Shown: positions 1 to 10,007, counted from the first letter of the stretch. The stretch: 64,000 nucleotides of DNA from Epiperipatus broadwayi (GCA_028023455.1 JAQFVV010000022.1:6159100-6223099), one strand, 5' to 3'. Translations and numbers: made by a program. The notes: generated by a model not told the origin, from the sequence alone.

Positions 1-359
1 AGCCAGATATATTTAAATAAATTTTTGACTGTTATTAATATATAAAAAAGCTGAAAATAGTAAGAATGATAATATGGTTAATTAATCATTTTAACTTTTA
101 TTAATTTTCCGCAAGATGAAAGTTCTTTAAGCTTAGATTATTTATTTAAATATTTGTCTTAATTTTATTAATGTTAAGAAAATTGCAATGCTTCTCAAAA
201 TCCACCATTTATTAGCTGAATTGCATTGTAAGGGCAGTTTTGCATTTGTCTATTGCATCAAATGCTTTTATTGTTGCACAATCTGTGCATCTAAACTTTT
301 TATTCTGATCGACATGTATACAATCACTAAACATGATGAGAGTAAGCAGTATATATATA
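1..359. other. AT-rich non-coding DNA
   Basis: No exon, RNA gene or recognisable repeat is visible. The stretch ends in a short TA microsatellite that leads into repeat A. The only reading frame is short, has unremarkable composition and matches no family I know. Confidence 0.5.
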
Positions 360-950
360 TATTAAAATAGGTGAAACTCTCCATACTGTAGTCCCATTCA
401 GTGCAGGCCTTAGTAATCAATGAATGCCAGAAGGCTTGTGCATAAAATCCCTATCTAGGGCCTACTCATCTAATATCCCCAGACTAGTTTCTGACTTGTG
501 GCCTTCGTCAGTGAGGAACCTTGGATCTGAGAGCATGCACCTAGATCTTAGGATCTAATGCAACTCTCCAGCAGCCACCTTTTATCTCTACTTAACTACA
601 AAATTATGAGAATAAAATTGAAAACACAATAATATTTTCAATCCAAGCTCATTAGCCTATATAGTCATAATAGGTTTGAACTCAGTTCAATACCCATTCA
701 TTTTGTGATGTCTTTAGTTCTTTAATAACTGTAGCCACCACTATCCTATTAGGCAGGATTGGTATTAAACCACTAAACATCACATGATCACCATTTCTTA
801 TGCTTGCTCATAACTGTTATTAAAACAGGCAAAACTCTCCATACAGTAGTGCCACTCAGTGCAAGCCAGAGTAATCAATGAATGCCATAAGGCTTGTGCA
901 TAAAATTCTTATCTAATGCCTATTCATCCTATATCCCCAGACTAGATCTA
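360..950 (-). repeat. Repeat A, tandem copy (about 1.3 units of about 455 bp)
   Basis: A first unit runs from about 360 to 828. A second, partial unit from 829 to about 950 repeats its beginning, including the shared string gtaatcaatgaatgcca. The second unit diverges just after 'ccccagactag', a few bases from the predicted ribozyme cleavage site. Other copies in this window lie at 2868-2995, 27125-28605, 28606-28985 (inverted) and 47865-48007. The strand given is that of the candidate ribozyme. No protein is encoded. Head-to-tail monomers and a ribozyme-like core suggest a non-autonomous retroelement; that is an inference. Confidence 0.8.
470..520 (-). ncRNA. Candidate type I hammerhead ribozyme in repeat A
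   Basis: Read on the minus strand: CUGACGA lies at 511-505, a short hairpin at 504-492, GAAA at 491-488, and C-UA-GUC at 487-482, with predicted cleavage between 482 and 481. Helix I forms from 517-512 (UCCUCA) with 481-476 (UGGGGA), giving six pairs of which one is G-U. Helix III would be the minimal two pairs around a UA loop, as described for hammerheads of Penelope-like elements and animal retrozymes. Helix II is 503-501 with 495-493 (G-C, G-U, C-G). The copy at 27284 has a compensatory A-U in place of the first G-C. Weak points are an A-A mismatch at the base of helix II, where a G-C pair is usual, and the short helices. Cleavage is not demonstrated. Confidence 0.5.
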
Positions 951-1928
951 GGGTTAAACTTGGAGAGATCTGTATTCTTCTGATAAAATATGTCATATTA
1001 GATTTTTACAGTTTTGTCATTTTTATCTTTCCTTAGGTCATCTTTCCTTAATTTTTTAGGTCCAATTAGCCCCATATTTATTGATCTTTTTGAATAAGAT
1101 GATTGGTAGATGATATTGTCACAGTTATATAATTTTATTATTTTAATCTCTTTTTAGATGTGAAATCATATTAAATAAAATCTTAAATAGCTGTCAAGCA
1201 CAAAAAGATATTTTAGGCCATTGTTTTTGTTTTATTAAAGAAAAACAAACATCATAACTTCTTTTGATAGAAATTCCGCAAGTATTATAAAAATGGAGAT
1301 GCGTCTGTTTACCCAACTAAGCATGAAAAAGTGGTCTGGATAGATTCTTGTTGAATAATATGAGGTGTGATATAATATAAAAGTAATTTCATGATCGTAT
1401 GGTACATAGAAGTGCCTCCTTATTACTATTGTTTGTGATAAAAGAATACCTTTGAGACATATTGAGAAAGGTCATGGTTAAGAATGTTTTCAAATTAATT
1501 TAACCCTCTTAGCAATCAAATTGTCTTTAACCAGTATTTTCTGAAGAATTTTAGTCAATGCTTTAAAGATTAACTATACTATATTTGCATTAGTGGGTTG
1601 GGAATAGGTAGTGCAAGATTAGTAAATCTTATATCTGTCATATTAGACACCTCAATTAGGTGTCTACATAACTGAGTCACAACTCGGCCAGAAAATAATA
1701 AATCTTTGCCAATATAATAAGCTTAGTATTTGAAATAGAATTGTTAAAGAGTGAATCCTGGCTAAACTGACAGAAAGATTATACCAAATCTATTTATCTC
1801 TATAGAGATATTTAGTAAACTATCACTAGTATTCAATGAGAATGATGGAAATAAGCATTTATCTGTTTCAGAAATATTATCAAAATCACTTTTTTCTTTA
1901 TTTTTGCTGTAATATCTTATATAAATCC
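951..1928. other. AT-rich non-coding DNA
   Basis: No coding exon or recognisable element is visible. Reading frames here are short and lack family motifs. Confidence 0.5.
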
Positions 1929-2053
1929 AATTTATCCAAATCACTTCGAACACTTTTTAGCAAAAACCAGGACAGTCGAAATGTAGGTGTATGTGTATAT
2001 ATGTACAATAAAAAGTTTTTGTTAAAAAGTATTTGAAGTGATTTGGATAAATT
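1929..2053. repeat. Near-perfect inverted repeat (hairpin), 38-bp arms
   Basis: The left arm, 1929-1966, begins AATTTATCCAAATCACTTC. The right arm, 2016-2053, is its reverse complement with three differences, all transitions. The arms flank about 49 bp, so a transcript from either strand would fold into a long hairpin. It may be a small foldback MITE or an inverted duplication. No target duplication was identified. It also explains the mirror-image short reading frames found here on both strands. Confidence 0.8.
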
Positions 2054-2867
2054 GCATTTATTCTGTTTAATATTTGTTATAGTTATCATTAACTAGAGTA
2101 CTTCATGGTGCTTAGAATGCCATTATTACTGTAAAAATGAAGTATATTCTTTTAATTTTTATCTTTATGTTACACTGATCATATTAAATTTTAAAACTGT
2201 ATTCATTATTTTTCCAAACAAACTCTTAAAATGAAAAGGAATGGTTTATCTGTTAGAATCTACTAAGCTGAAGGTTTACTAATAAATTGAATCTAGTTAG
2301 TCGTGAGAATTTAGTTAAGCACATTTCAACAAGTAACACTTTGCTCATTCTTATTGTAATACTCAGATTTTTATCAAACATAAACCAATATAAATATGTC
2401 TTGATAAAAAGAGGTAAAATATGCAAGGTAATATCAGCTATTTTTTGATATAATAGATATTGAAGCCTGCAATTATGACAGATAAAAGAGGAGATCCTTG
2501 AGAAAACATTAGGATATCTTACAAAGCTTTTAGCAATATTTTTGAAAGAACTTCTTATTCTGAAATAATTTTTCTCTTAAAAGTCTAAGACAAGGATTGA
2601 TTATTTGGCTTATAATTATTTACAGAATTAAGGGCCTGCTTAAAATTCACTTATATTTGGAGTGACATTACTTAGACCTTTCTGTTTACTTAAGCAACTT
2701 TTTGGGGGGTGAAAATGCATGGGTAAAAGCTTGATTTTTTAATATGAAGGCAAAATTTCAATTCTCATTAGTAGAGATTTGTGAATATGAAAATGAGGAT
2801 CAAGCATATTATCAACTTCTAGAATAGATGGAAGCAACAAGAAAAATTTCATCCCAGCAGATAAGGA
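2054..2867. other. AT-rich non-coding DNA
   Basis: Nothing recognisable was found on either strand. Confidence 0.5.
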
Positions 2868-2995
2868 ATAAAACAGTGGAAACTCTCAAACAATAGAGCC
2901 ACCTAGTGCAAACCATAGTAATCAGTGATGCATCAAAATTTATCTAGTGCCTGCTCATTCAGTATTATCAGACTAATTTCTAGCTAATGGCCTTC
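2868..2995 (-). repeat. Repeat A, truncated monomer
   Basis: This diverged copy starts at the usual unit start (taaaacag...aaactctc) and stops just after 'ggccttca', inside what would be the ribozyme core. On the minus strand the GAAA, UUAGUC and helix II parts remain and the CUGANGA part is lost. Copies at 48007 and 28602 stop at or within a few bases of the same place. Confidence 0.65.
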
Positions 2996-4009
2996 ATTTA
3001 TTTTTGAAAGTAACTAAGATAAAAATAATATTTAAATAACTTGGTGTTAGGGGGAGCTTTTTGCAACTAATCTGTGAAGAAGTCAATATTCAACAGGTCT
3101 AATAATTGCTGGGCAGATGGAAGTTTAAATATTTTTTTCATTCTTATTTTACTCTCACTCTAAAAATGGTTTGATACCCATTTAAAGTGAATGAGTTGAG
3201 TTGGCAGTGAACCAGATATTAGAGAAAAAAAATTGTAATCCTGATTGAAACTTGGAAAAAATTTCAAATTTATTTGACTTGAATTCATTCTCAGAATTTA
3301 GCATGAGATGTGCTAACTCTATATTATAAGATCTAAATCTGGAAATTTTTTTAATTGGATTCAGATTTTGTGATGAATATATTTTGTTCCTTGAATGGTC
3401 TTTACATGATATTTATTCAATTTTCTTTGTGTGTGTTATCTGATGGATGTGGATATGCATATTTAACAATATCCCAAAAAATAATGATTCCAGTTTAGAC
3501 ACATTTGACCTGAACACTTTCCTCCGGTATTTATTTTGTTTAATTAATGCTTTTCATAGTGTTTTTTTAATAACTTTGACCCTGAGAGTTAATATCCTGT
3601 CACTTCCTTTAGATTCTATTTATAGTTTGATTAATATGAATTTTTTATTTGTCTGGACCATTGCTACCATTATTTGTTCTGTTTTGCAGTTATATATATT
3701 TGTTTTACTACTCATTTGAAATCTTTTCCAGCTATTTATTATTTTTGATTGAGAGGGTTAGTAAATGGAAGTTCATTAGAGAAAGTCATTTCATTATTAA
3801 TTTGGATTCAATGTTTATTTTAATGCTACTGTTTTTATATTGTTTGATTTTGGGTATTTTTAATTTAGAATTTTTTTGTTTTTTAATTTTCTTTTATAGT
3901 TTTCTAGATGATATTTAGGTTGTTAAATCTCCACTATTTTTTTTTTTTTAATCATTTCCATTCTTGGGAATTTATGAACAACTCTAGATTTTTGTGAAAC
4001 ATTAGTAAC
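2996..4009. other. Non-coding DNA with a T-rich, strand-asymmetric stretch (about 3440-3960)
   Basis: Between about 3440 and 3960 the plus strand is very rich in T and two overlapping open frames encode Phe/Leu/Ile-rich peptides. This composition gives hydrophobic 'proteins' by chance. No family motif or convincing splice structure was seen, so no gene is called. A 12-base T run lies near 3940. Confidence 0.45.
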
Positions 4010-4023
4010 AAATATAACATACT

Positions 4024-4111
4024 TGTCAAGCGTTGGTGGCCGAGTGGTTAGCACAGCTGCCTTACAAACAGTTGTCTCGGGGTTCGCTTCCCAGCTGACG
4101 CTTTGACATAT
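4024..4111 (+). mobile_element. tRNA-derived SINE, very short, with 14-bp target duplication
   Basis: The 88-bp insertion is almost only a tRNA-like body. It has a 7-bp acceptor stem (GCGTTGG at 4030-4036 with CTGACGC at 4095-4101), an A-box-like TGGCCGAGTGG and a B-box-like GGTTCGCTTCC, followed by the tail TTTGACATAT. It is flanked by the perfect duplication aaatataacatact at 4010-4023 and 4112-4125. It belongs to the same family as the copies at 4513, 10193, 29053 and 33866. It is a retroposed copy and not a working tRNA gene. Confidence 0.85.
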
Positions 4112-4512
4112 AAATATAACATACTATTTGTAACTATTTCCAATATTTTTCACTTTTTTAAGAATAACTTTCAATTTTTTATTTTTAATATAACTTCTTT
4201 CCTTGTAATATTTATATACTACTCTATGTTATTTCAATCCCCCTCCCCCAACACCCACCATTTATTGTTAATACTTTATGTTATTTCCCTTTACTTTTTA
4301 AAAATGATTTATTATATTATCATCAGATTTTACAATTTTTAAATGTTGAAAATATTCCTGAAATTCATATTTAGTTTATCAATAACTAATAAACCAGTAC
4401 TCATGATTTTTAAAAATTAAAGAAGAAATAAAACAATTAATATTCATTTGAAATGAGAAACATATGAATCAGCTAGTGTTCAAAGAATTTATTGGCTAAT
4501 CCTGTCTATTTT

Positions 4513-4610
4513 CTCATGTGTCATAGCATCAACCAGGAAGCGAACCCGCTAACCCGGGGCAACTGCTTATAAAGCAGCTGTCGCTGACCTCTCAACCACC
4601 AATACTTGAC
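4513..4610 (-). mobile_element. tRNA-derived SINE with 15-bp target duplication
   Basis: Reverse-strand copy of the short SINE. The minus strand reads a tRNA-like body with GGTTGAGAGGTCAGC (A-box region) and GGGTTCGCTTCC (B box), ending in TGCTATGACACATGAG. The flanking duplication aatcctgtctatttt is perfect at 4498-4512 and 4611-4625. Confidence 0.85.
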
Positions 4611-4943
4611 AATCCTGTCTATTTTTAATACCTTTTAAAAGTAATATCAATCAAAAGTTAAACTATACTATTGTTTTTTTTATAGCTGTAAAGATGTTTA
4701 GTTATTTCATTGTGATAAAAAGTTTAGAAAATTATAGGGTAATAAATGGTTATATAAGATATACCTAATCATAATCAACATTTTAAAATTATATAAACAT
4801 TATTTTCTTGGTCCTTTTTAAGCTTTCCTTGGAAAGTTGCCCCATCACATGACATAATTTGTTTACATTCTTATTTATATACATTTGAATTAACACATTT
4901 TTTTAAAGCTGAGTTTTTTAATCTTTATTATTATTATTTTCAG

Positions 4944-5023
4944 AGATGAAGATTATCTTGATGAAGTAATGGAGAAACAAGCTGACATGATTCGTTATTT
5001 AAAACAACACAATGCTAATCTTG
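4944..5023 (+). CDS. Internal exon of an unidentified coiled-coil protein gene
   Basis: An 80-bp candidate exon is bounded by a good acceptor (ttattattttcag ending at 4943) and a GT donor (gtaaaa from 5024). Read with a one-base carry-in, it encodes an uninterrupted segment that begins DEDYLDEVMEKQADMIRYL and ends KQHNANL. The segment is charged, amphipathic and helix-prone, as in a coiled coil. It ends with one leftover base (phase 1). Its codon use and composition differ sharply from the AT-only surroundings. I do not recognise the protein family. Upstream exons must lie before 4.9 kb or outside the window and were not found. A frame-compatible last exon may be at 10774, in which case the LINE at 5.5-10.4 kb sits in the intron between them. 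Confidence 0.55.
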
Positions 5024-5476
5024 GTAAAAAAGTTTTAAAATTAACCATGGAACTAAATGCTTTTAAAATTTCATCATACAGCCATTCCACATAAATTTAT
5101 TTCCTATTTTATGACGTTTATTTTTTTTTAATTTGCAAATAAATGTTTTTTTCTCTAATACGTGTTATACTTTTTTCCATTGATTAAATTCATTAAGCAC
5201 AGAGATTTTGAAAATTTCTAAATGAATAATATAATTATAAAAATGTCACCTTAATTTTTTTCCCACTATAGGAATCAATATCTGTATTCAGTTTTTAATG
5301 AGTATTTTTTATCTATCATCTGACGTGCATGAATATTAACACCAAAATACCACAAATGAGCTACCTGCCATAGATAATAAAGCATGTTTCAATTGATGAG
5401 GAAAAATTAAATCTGTACTTTCAACTTACGCCACCAAGCAGGCAGTAGTGTTGGCAGCTAATTGGCATAAGGTTCT
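5024..5476. other. Intron-like DNA
   Basis: AT-rich, without coding sequence. The block gtactttcaactta near 5415 recurs in reverse complement near 10535, on the far side of the LINE, so the LINE is bracketed by a short inverted repeat. No other feature was seen. Confidence 0.5.
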
Positions 5477-5589
5477 TGTGATGTGATGTGATTTATTATG
5501 GCTTCTCCTTAAATGAAGTCAAGAATATCTCAGCAATTATGACCAGATAAACCTGTTAGCCACTTTATTTTACATTCCCCACTCTAAAT

Positions 5590-6798
5590 TTACCCATAAT
5601 TTGCTCTATCCCATTTCCAAAACATAATCTTTGTCAACTCTATAACCTTTATATCTAAATCCCCCTTATCTTTTCCCAAACCCAGCATAAAAACCAATAA
5701 TTCACTTTCTGTATAATCACTCTTTTCATATTTATTTTTCCACAACTTCAGTATATGTACCCTTTCTGTTTTCAAACATTTACATTCAATTAACAAATGC
5801 CTAATATTTTCTATTCCTTCCTTACATAATTTACAAAATAAATCACCCATATTTTTCCATTTACATGTATATTCTTTTGTAGCTAAAGATCCCGTTCGAG
5901 CCTTAAACAATAAACTACTTTCCTTACTATTATCATATATTAACTCACACCTAATATTCTGTTTATTTCTATATATATTTAAACTCTTTTTACTCTCCAT
6001 ACTATTTCTCCATCTCTCTAACTCCCTAGTCTTTATTAATAAATTTATTCTTTTATCCCATTCCTTACTACTATAACACTCAATAATCTTCTTAACACAA
6101 TCATCCCATCTTTTGTACAAATATATTGATATAAATTCTTTATCCAAATCTTTTGCATACCGCATTACCTTTCTCACCCATTTTGTTACCTGCCCTTTAC
6201 TCATAACCCAATTAAATACTATTTTAGCTATTCTTTTATTATCCATAAACTGCAATCTACCAAACATTTTCATTTTACTTTTTGCATCTCTCGTATGAAA
6301 ACTTGACCATCCCATTTCTCCTTGAATTGCCTCCCTTGCTGTCCATACTTCTGCATTCAATGCATGTCTTCCTACTTCCCTTTGAGCATTTTCTAAGTAA
6401 TCTAATATCTTTTTACTAACATATAATGCATCATTACCATATGTTAACCCTGCTACTGCAACTCCTTTCCATATAATTCTAGCTACATCATATTTATTAT
6501 ATGAAAATACTGTTAATTTCTTTATCAATCCCTTTCTTTTCTTTGCTTCATTTATCAATTTTTTCTCCCATTCATCCAAATAATTTTTCTGATTACTTAA
6601 AATAATTCCCAAATAACTATATCTATTCACCACACTTAACTTAATATCTCCCAATAAAAATTCTACATCTTCTCTTTCCCCAGTATTAACCATCATTATA
6701 TTTGATTTTTCTTCACTAAATTTAATCCCCATCTCTTTACCCACCCTTGCACATGTCCTCAACATAACTTCCATATCTTCTCTTTTTTCTGCACACAA
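5590..6798 (-). pseudogene. LINE ORF2, C-terminal part: end of reverse transcriptase and Cys/His knuckle
   Basis: An open stretch of about 400 codons continues directly from the reverse transcriptase catalytic motif. Just upstream the minus strand reads ADDIFLCAEKRED, the FADD-type box carrying two catalytic aspartates. The thumb region follows (KFSEEKSNIM, then RYSYLGIILSNQ). Near the end CKLCKEGIENIRHLLIEC gives a Cys-x2-Cys-x8-His-x4-Cys motif, as found at the C-terminus of several LINE clades and thought to bind RNA or DNA. It ends in a normal stop at 5590. It is separated from the rest of ORF2 by a frameshift in an A/T run near 6815, so it has no start of its own. Confidence 0.9.
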
Positions 6799-6805
6799 AA
6801 ATATA

Positions 6806-7654
6806 TCATCTGCAAAAAAAAAGACCTGACAAAATATATACTCCCTTACTACCTATTAACGGTATCTCTATCCCTCTTCCTAATCTTTCTATTGCTCTTT
6901 CCATTTCACTCAAATACAACACAAACAAAATAGGTGACATAGGGCATCCTTGCCTTAGTCCCACACCATTTTTAACTTTAATTGATTCTATATTCTCTAA
7001 TTGATATATATAATAATTATTTTCATATAATTTCTTAATAATATCTATTAAAGCTTCATCCATTCCCAAATTTGCTAAACTTATCCATAATCTATTTCTA
7101 TTTACTCTATCATATGCCTTCTCTATATCTATAAAACTCATATATAACTGTTTACCTGCATTCCTACTCATATCCATAAGTTGTGTAACTACAAATAAAC
7201 TATCTCCTATACGCCTATCTAATCTAAAACCTTCTTGCATTTCCCCCACTACATTATTCCCTTCCATCCTTTTTACAACTTTACTAGCCACCATATATGA
7301 GAAAACTTTATATAAAACTGATATTACCGTTATCAGTCTATAATTATTCAACTTTCTATGATCCTTACCCTTTCCTTTAAATAATAACCTTACTCTTGTA
7401 TTACTCCAACTACTTGGGAAAACTCTATTCTGAGCCATTTTATTAAAACAGGATAATAACTTTACTTTTGCCCTATATCCTAAATTCATTACCATCTCTG
7501 CTGCCCATCCATCTAAACCTCTTGCCTTCCCACTTTTCAATTTCTTCTCTACCTCATTTAGTTCATTTTCTGAAAAACTAATATTCCCATTACTATATTC
7601 TTTCATATTTTCTAACACTCTATCATTCACATCTAACATCTTTTCTATATTCAT
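6806..7654 (-). pseudogene. LINE ORF2, reverse transcriptase fingers and palm
   Basis: This 282-codon open segment holds the reverse transcriptase core. LKSGKARGLDGWAAEMV is the motif that opens the domain. NNYRLITVISVLYKVFSYMV follows. FIDIEKAYDRVNR carries the first catalytic aspartate, and GVGLRQGCPMSPILFVLYL is motif B. The frame breaks just before the ADD motif, within a homopolymer, which is a typical single-base slip. The upstream joint near 7735 is also frameshifted. The protein would copy the LINE RNA at a nicked target, but this copy cannot make it in one piece. Confidence 0.9.
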
Positions 7655-7725
7655 TACATAACTATTTAAGATTCTCTCTAAATCTTCTCTAGAGCTACAC
7701 TCTATTCCATCATCATCTAGTAATA

Positions 7726-8565
7726 CTAACTCTCCCCTACATTTCTCCTTTTAATATAATTCCAAAATTTTCTACTCCCATCTCTTCCACTTTTATTAAT
7801 ATCCTCCAACAATTTACTATTCAATTTCATTCTCTCTCTATAAATATCTATTTTAGCCAACTTCTTCTTTTCTAAGTACTTTTTCCATTTAGCATTAATA
7901 TCTTTTTCACTTTCCTTATTCTTAATAGCACACTTATATTCTCTACATGCTTCTTTCCTTTCTTTTACACTTTTACTAATTCTCATTTTTTTATTACTTT
8001 TATTCTTCGGAATATTCTCACCTAAAACCCTATTTGCCACTTTTTTTACTTCTTTACACCAGTTCTTATACTCATCCCCAACCCACTCTTCCATTATTTC
8101 TTCAACTTGTATTTTATACTCTTCCAACTTATTCTTATCATTCATTCTCCATCCACATCTTTCACTATTATTTCTACTTTTATTTCTATTCTCCATCACA
8201 TTACTAACCATTTCAATTACAATGAAATTATGATCACTAGTGCATACTTTTTCTTCATTATCAAACACCTTAATTTTCCGTATTTTATTTATTCCTTCTT
8301 TCTCTACCAATACATAATCTATTGTGTGAAATATATTATTTCTGAACCATGTGTATTGTCCCTCATAAATATTTAATAAATTTTCAATACTCAAATTCAC
8401 TTTCTGACAAAAATTCTTCAAAAGCTGTCCATTTTTATTATCTACATCATCAATTTCTTCAATATGTCCATTCATATCCCCTATAACCATTATTCTCTTC
8501 CCCTTTTCTTTAAAACTTTGTATATCCTTAACTAGACATTCGTATATGTTACTATTCCACTCCAA
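7726..8565 (-). pseudogene. LINE ORF2, C-terminal part of APE-type endonuclease and linker
   Basis: The segment carries the second half of an apurinic-endonuclease-like domain. VIGDMNGHI has the D-x-N catalytic pair, TIDYVLV follows, and TSDHNFIVIEM has the SDH motif that ends the domain. A Lys-rich linker leads to the reverse transcriptase. The endonuclease would nick target DNA to prime reverse transcription. Its downstream end reads KRRNVGES then stop; one base over, the frame continues to the reverse transcriptase as ELVLLDDDGIECSS. So a one-base indel near 7735 separates the parts. Confidence 0.88.
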
Positions 8566-8634
8566 TATAATTTATTTAACTATCTCCAGTAGCTATATAA
8601 ACTATAGCCACCATCCATTCTTGTCTACCCAACC

Positions 8635-9083
8635 TTATTTCAAACCACAAATGTTCTTGACATATTTTTTTGATATAACACCTATACCACCACCCCTTTT
8701 TTCTTTTTCTTTTCTATTTATACCCTGCCATACCAACGGTTCCAAAATAGGTTCTTCTTCTTCTCTTAAATGTGTTTCCACTACTGCTAATACCTCAAGC
8801 TCTTCATTTTCAATTGTTTTATTTAATTCCATCCACTTTTCTGGTTTCCTACCACCTTGCATATTCAAAAACCCAATTTTAACAATTTCTTCTTTCCTAA
8901 CTACTCTTTTATAAATTCTTTTAAGTCTTTCGTCTCCATTACATTTATAAATTACTTTCTTACCATTAATTTTACAAACCCATTCCTTTTCTATATCTAT
9001 ATTTATATCAAAATCAAATTCCTTTTGCTTACTTCTTATATTCCATCCATTCCTTTTAATAATATTACAATTTAAAAACGCAA
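8635..9083 (-). pseudogene. LINE ORF2, N-terminal part of APE-type endonuclease
   Basis: The frame reads from about 9080 through KEWVCKINGKKVIYKCNG and IVKIGFLNMQG to VLAVVETHLREEEE, where the ET pair is the catalytic glutamate motif of APE-type LINE endonucleases. Next come the Gly-rich GGGIGVISKKY and a stop. Relative to copy 3 (near 20775), about 16 bases are missing around 8662, and this shifts the frame out of the rest of the endonuclease. The true ORF2 start is unclear: no good ATG lies just after the ORF1 stop at 9090, so reinitiation or a programmed shift is possible. Confidence 0.8.
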
Positions 9084-9089
9084 CCCCCT

Positions 9090-10007
9090 TTATAAGTTTC
9101 CCGAAAAAAATTCTTTATAAATCAAACTCCCTAAAACTTCACTTCCTTGTTTTCCTAAATGCAACCCATCTTTACTATATAACTCTCTCTTTCCAATAAA
9201 ACAATCCCACACATCCACAAACATAACATTATTTCTCTCACACAATTTTTTCAATCTCTCATTTATAGAACATGCCCTATCTAACAAATAACTCTTGTCA
9301 AACCTTGGTAATAATCCAACTATTCCTACTCTTCCTTTAATCATAATCAAATTCCTAATCAAATCTACATACTCATCCATTATTCTCTCTGATGATTCTA
9401 ATAAATTATTAGTCCCCACCATAACATGCACATCTCTACTACCTTGCTTTTTAACTTTATCTGCTACATCCCTAATTCTAGCTCCAGGCAAACATACTCT
9501 TACATACCTACTTCTATTTTCTCTTGCAATTATATCCCCACATTCTCTAATTAATGAATCTCCTATCAATACTGTTTCATAATCTACTTTTTCTACTCCA
9601 TCCATAACATTTTCTAATACCTTCTGGTCCTCCTTATCTATTTCTTCCTTATCATTCCTAATCAATAATTCCTTTATCTCCTCACATTTTATCTCTAATG
9701 ATTTTAATTTTACTTCTACATCTTTCAGTTCTTCCTCTATCTTATTTATTTTTTGACTAATCATCTCCATTACACTATTACTTTCTCCACCCACTATCCT
9801 TCGACTATCTACACTTTGAAAAAACTTTCTCACCTCTTTTATCATATTTATACATTGACTGCATAACCATAAACCTATTACATCTTTCCTAGTCTTATTT
9901 AAACATTTCAAGTGATATACCCCATCACATATAGTACATCCTACCACAGCACACTTAATTTCTTTTTTCCAATTATATAAACATTTTGAAATACAAATAC
10001 AATCCAT
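9090..10007 (-). CDS. LINE ORF1: PHD finger, coiled coil and SGNH-type esterase
   Basis: An intact 305-residue frame starts at ATG (10007). Residues 1-50 form a PHD-type zinc finger of spaced Cys and one His (CICISKC, CAVVGCTIC, YHLKC, WLCSQC). Residues about 75-120 are a Glu/Lys-rich coiled coil. Residues about 140-300 are an SGNH hydrolase-like domain: LIGDSLIREC holds the serine, LPGARI is block II, MVGTNN has the block III Asn, and KDGLHLGKQG has the Asp and His. PHD-plus-esterase ORF1 proteins are described in CR1-like LINEs, where their role is thought to be in RNP or lipid/chromatin interaction but is not settled. All catalytic residues are present. The equivalent in copy 3 is broken. 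Confidence 0.92.
   Translation of the reverse strand: MDCICISKCLYNWKKEIKCAVVGCTICDGVYHLKCLNKTRKDVIGLWLCSQCINMIKEVRKFFQSVDSRRIVGGESNSVMEMISQKINKIEEELKDVEVKLKSLEIKCEEIKELLIRNDKEEIDKEDQKVLENVMDGVEKVDYETVLIGDSLIRECGDIIARENRSRYVRVCLPGARIRDVADKVKKQGSRDVHVMVGTNNLLESSERIMDEYVDLIRNLIMIKGRVGIVGLLPRFDKSYLLDRACSINERLKKLCERNNVMFVDVWDCFIGKRELYSKDGLHLGKQGSEVLGSLIYKEFFSGNL

Noticed and set aside
1762-2089. Mirror-image frames on both strands
   Set aside because: Explained by the 38-bp-arm inverted repeat; not coding.
3447-3918. Hydrophobic multi-helix protein frames
   Set aside because: They result from an extremely T-rich strand; no motif, no splice support and two overlapping frames look equally membrane-like.
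4024-4111. Functional tRNA gene
   Set aside because: The A and B boxes and acceptor stem look tRNA-like, but the copy has a SINE tail, a target duplication and several relatives, so it is a retroposed SINE.
8107-9075. Plus-strand frames across the LINE (for example 8546-8914)
   Set aside because: They are antisense shadows of ORF1 and ORF2 on the minus strand.
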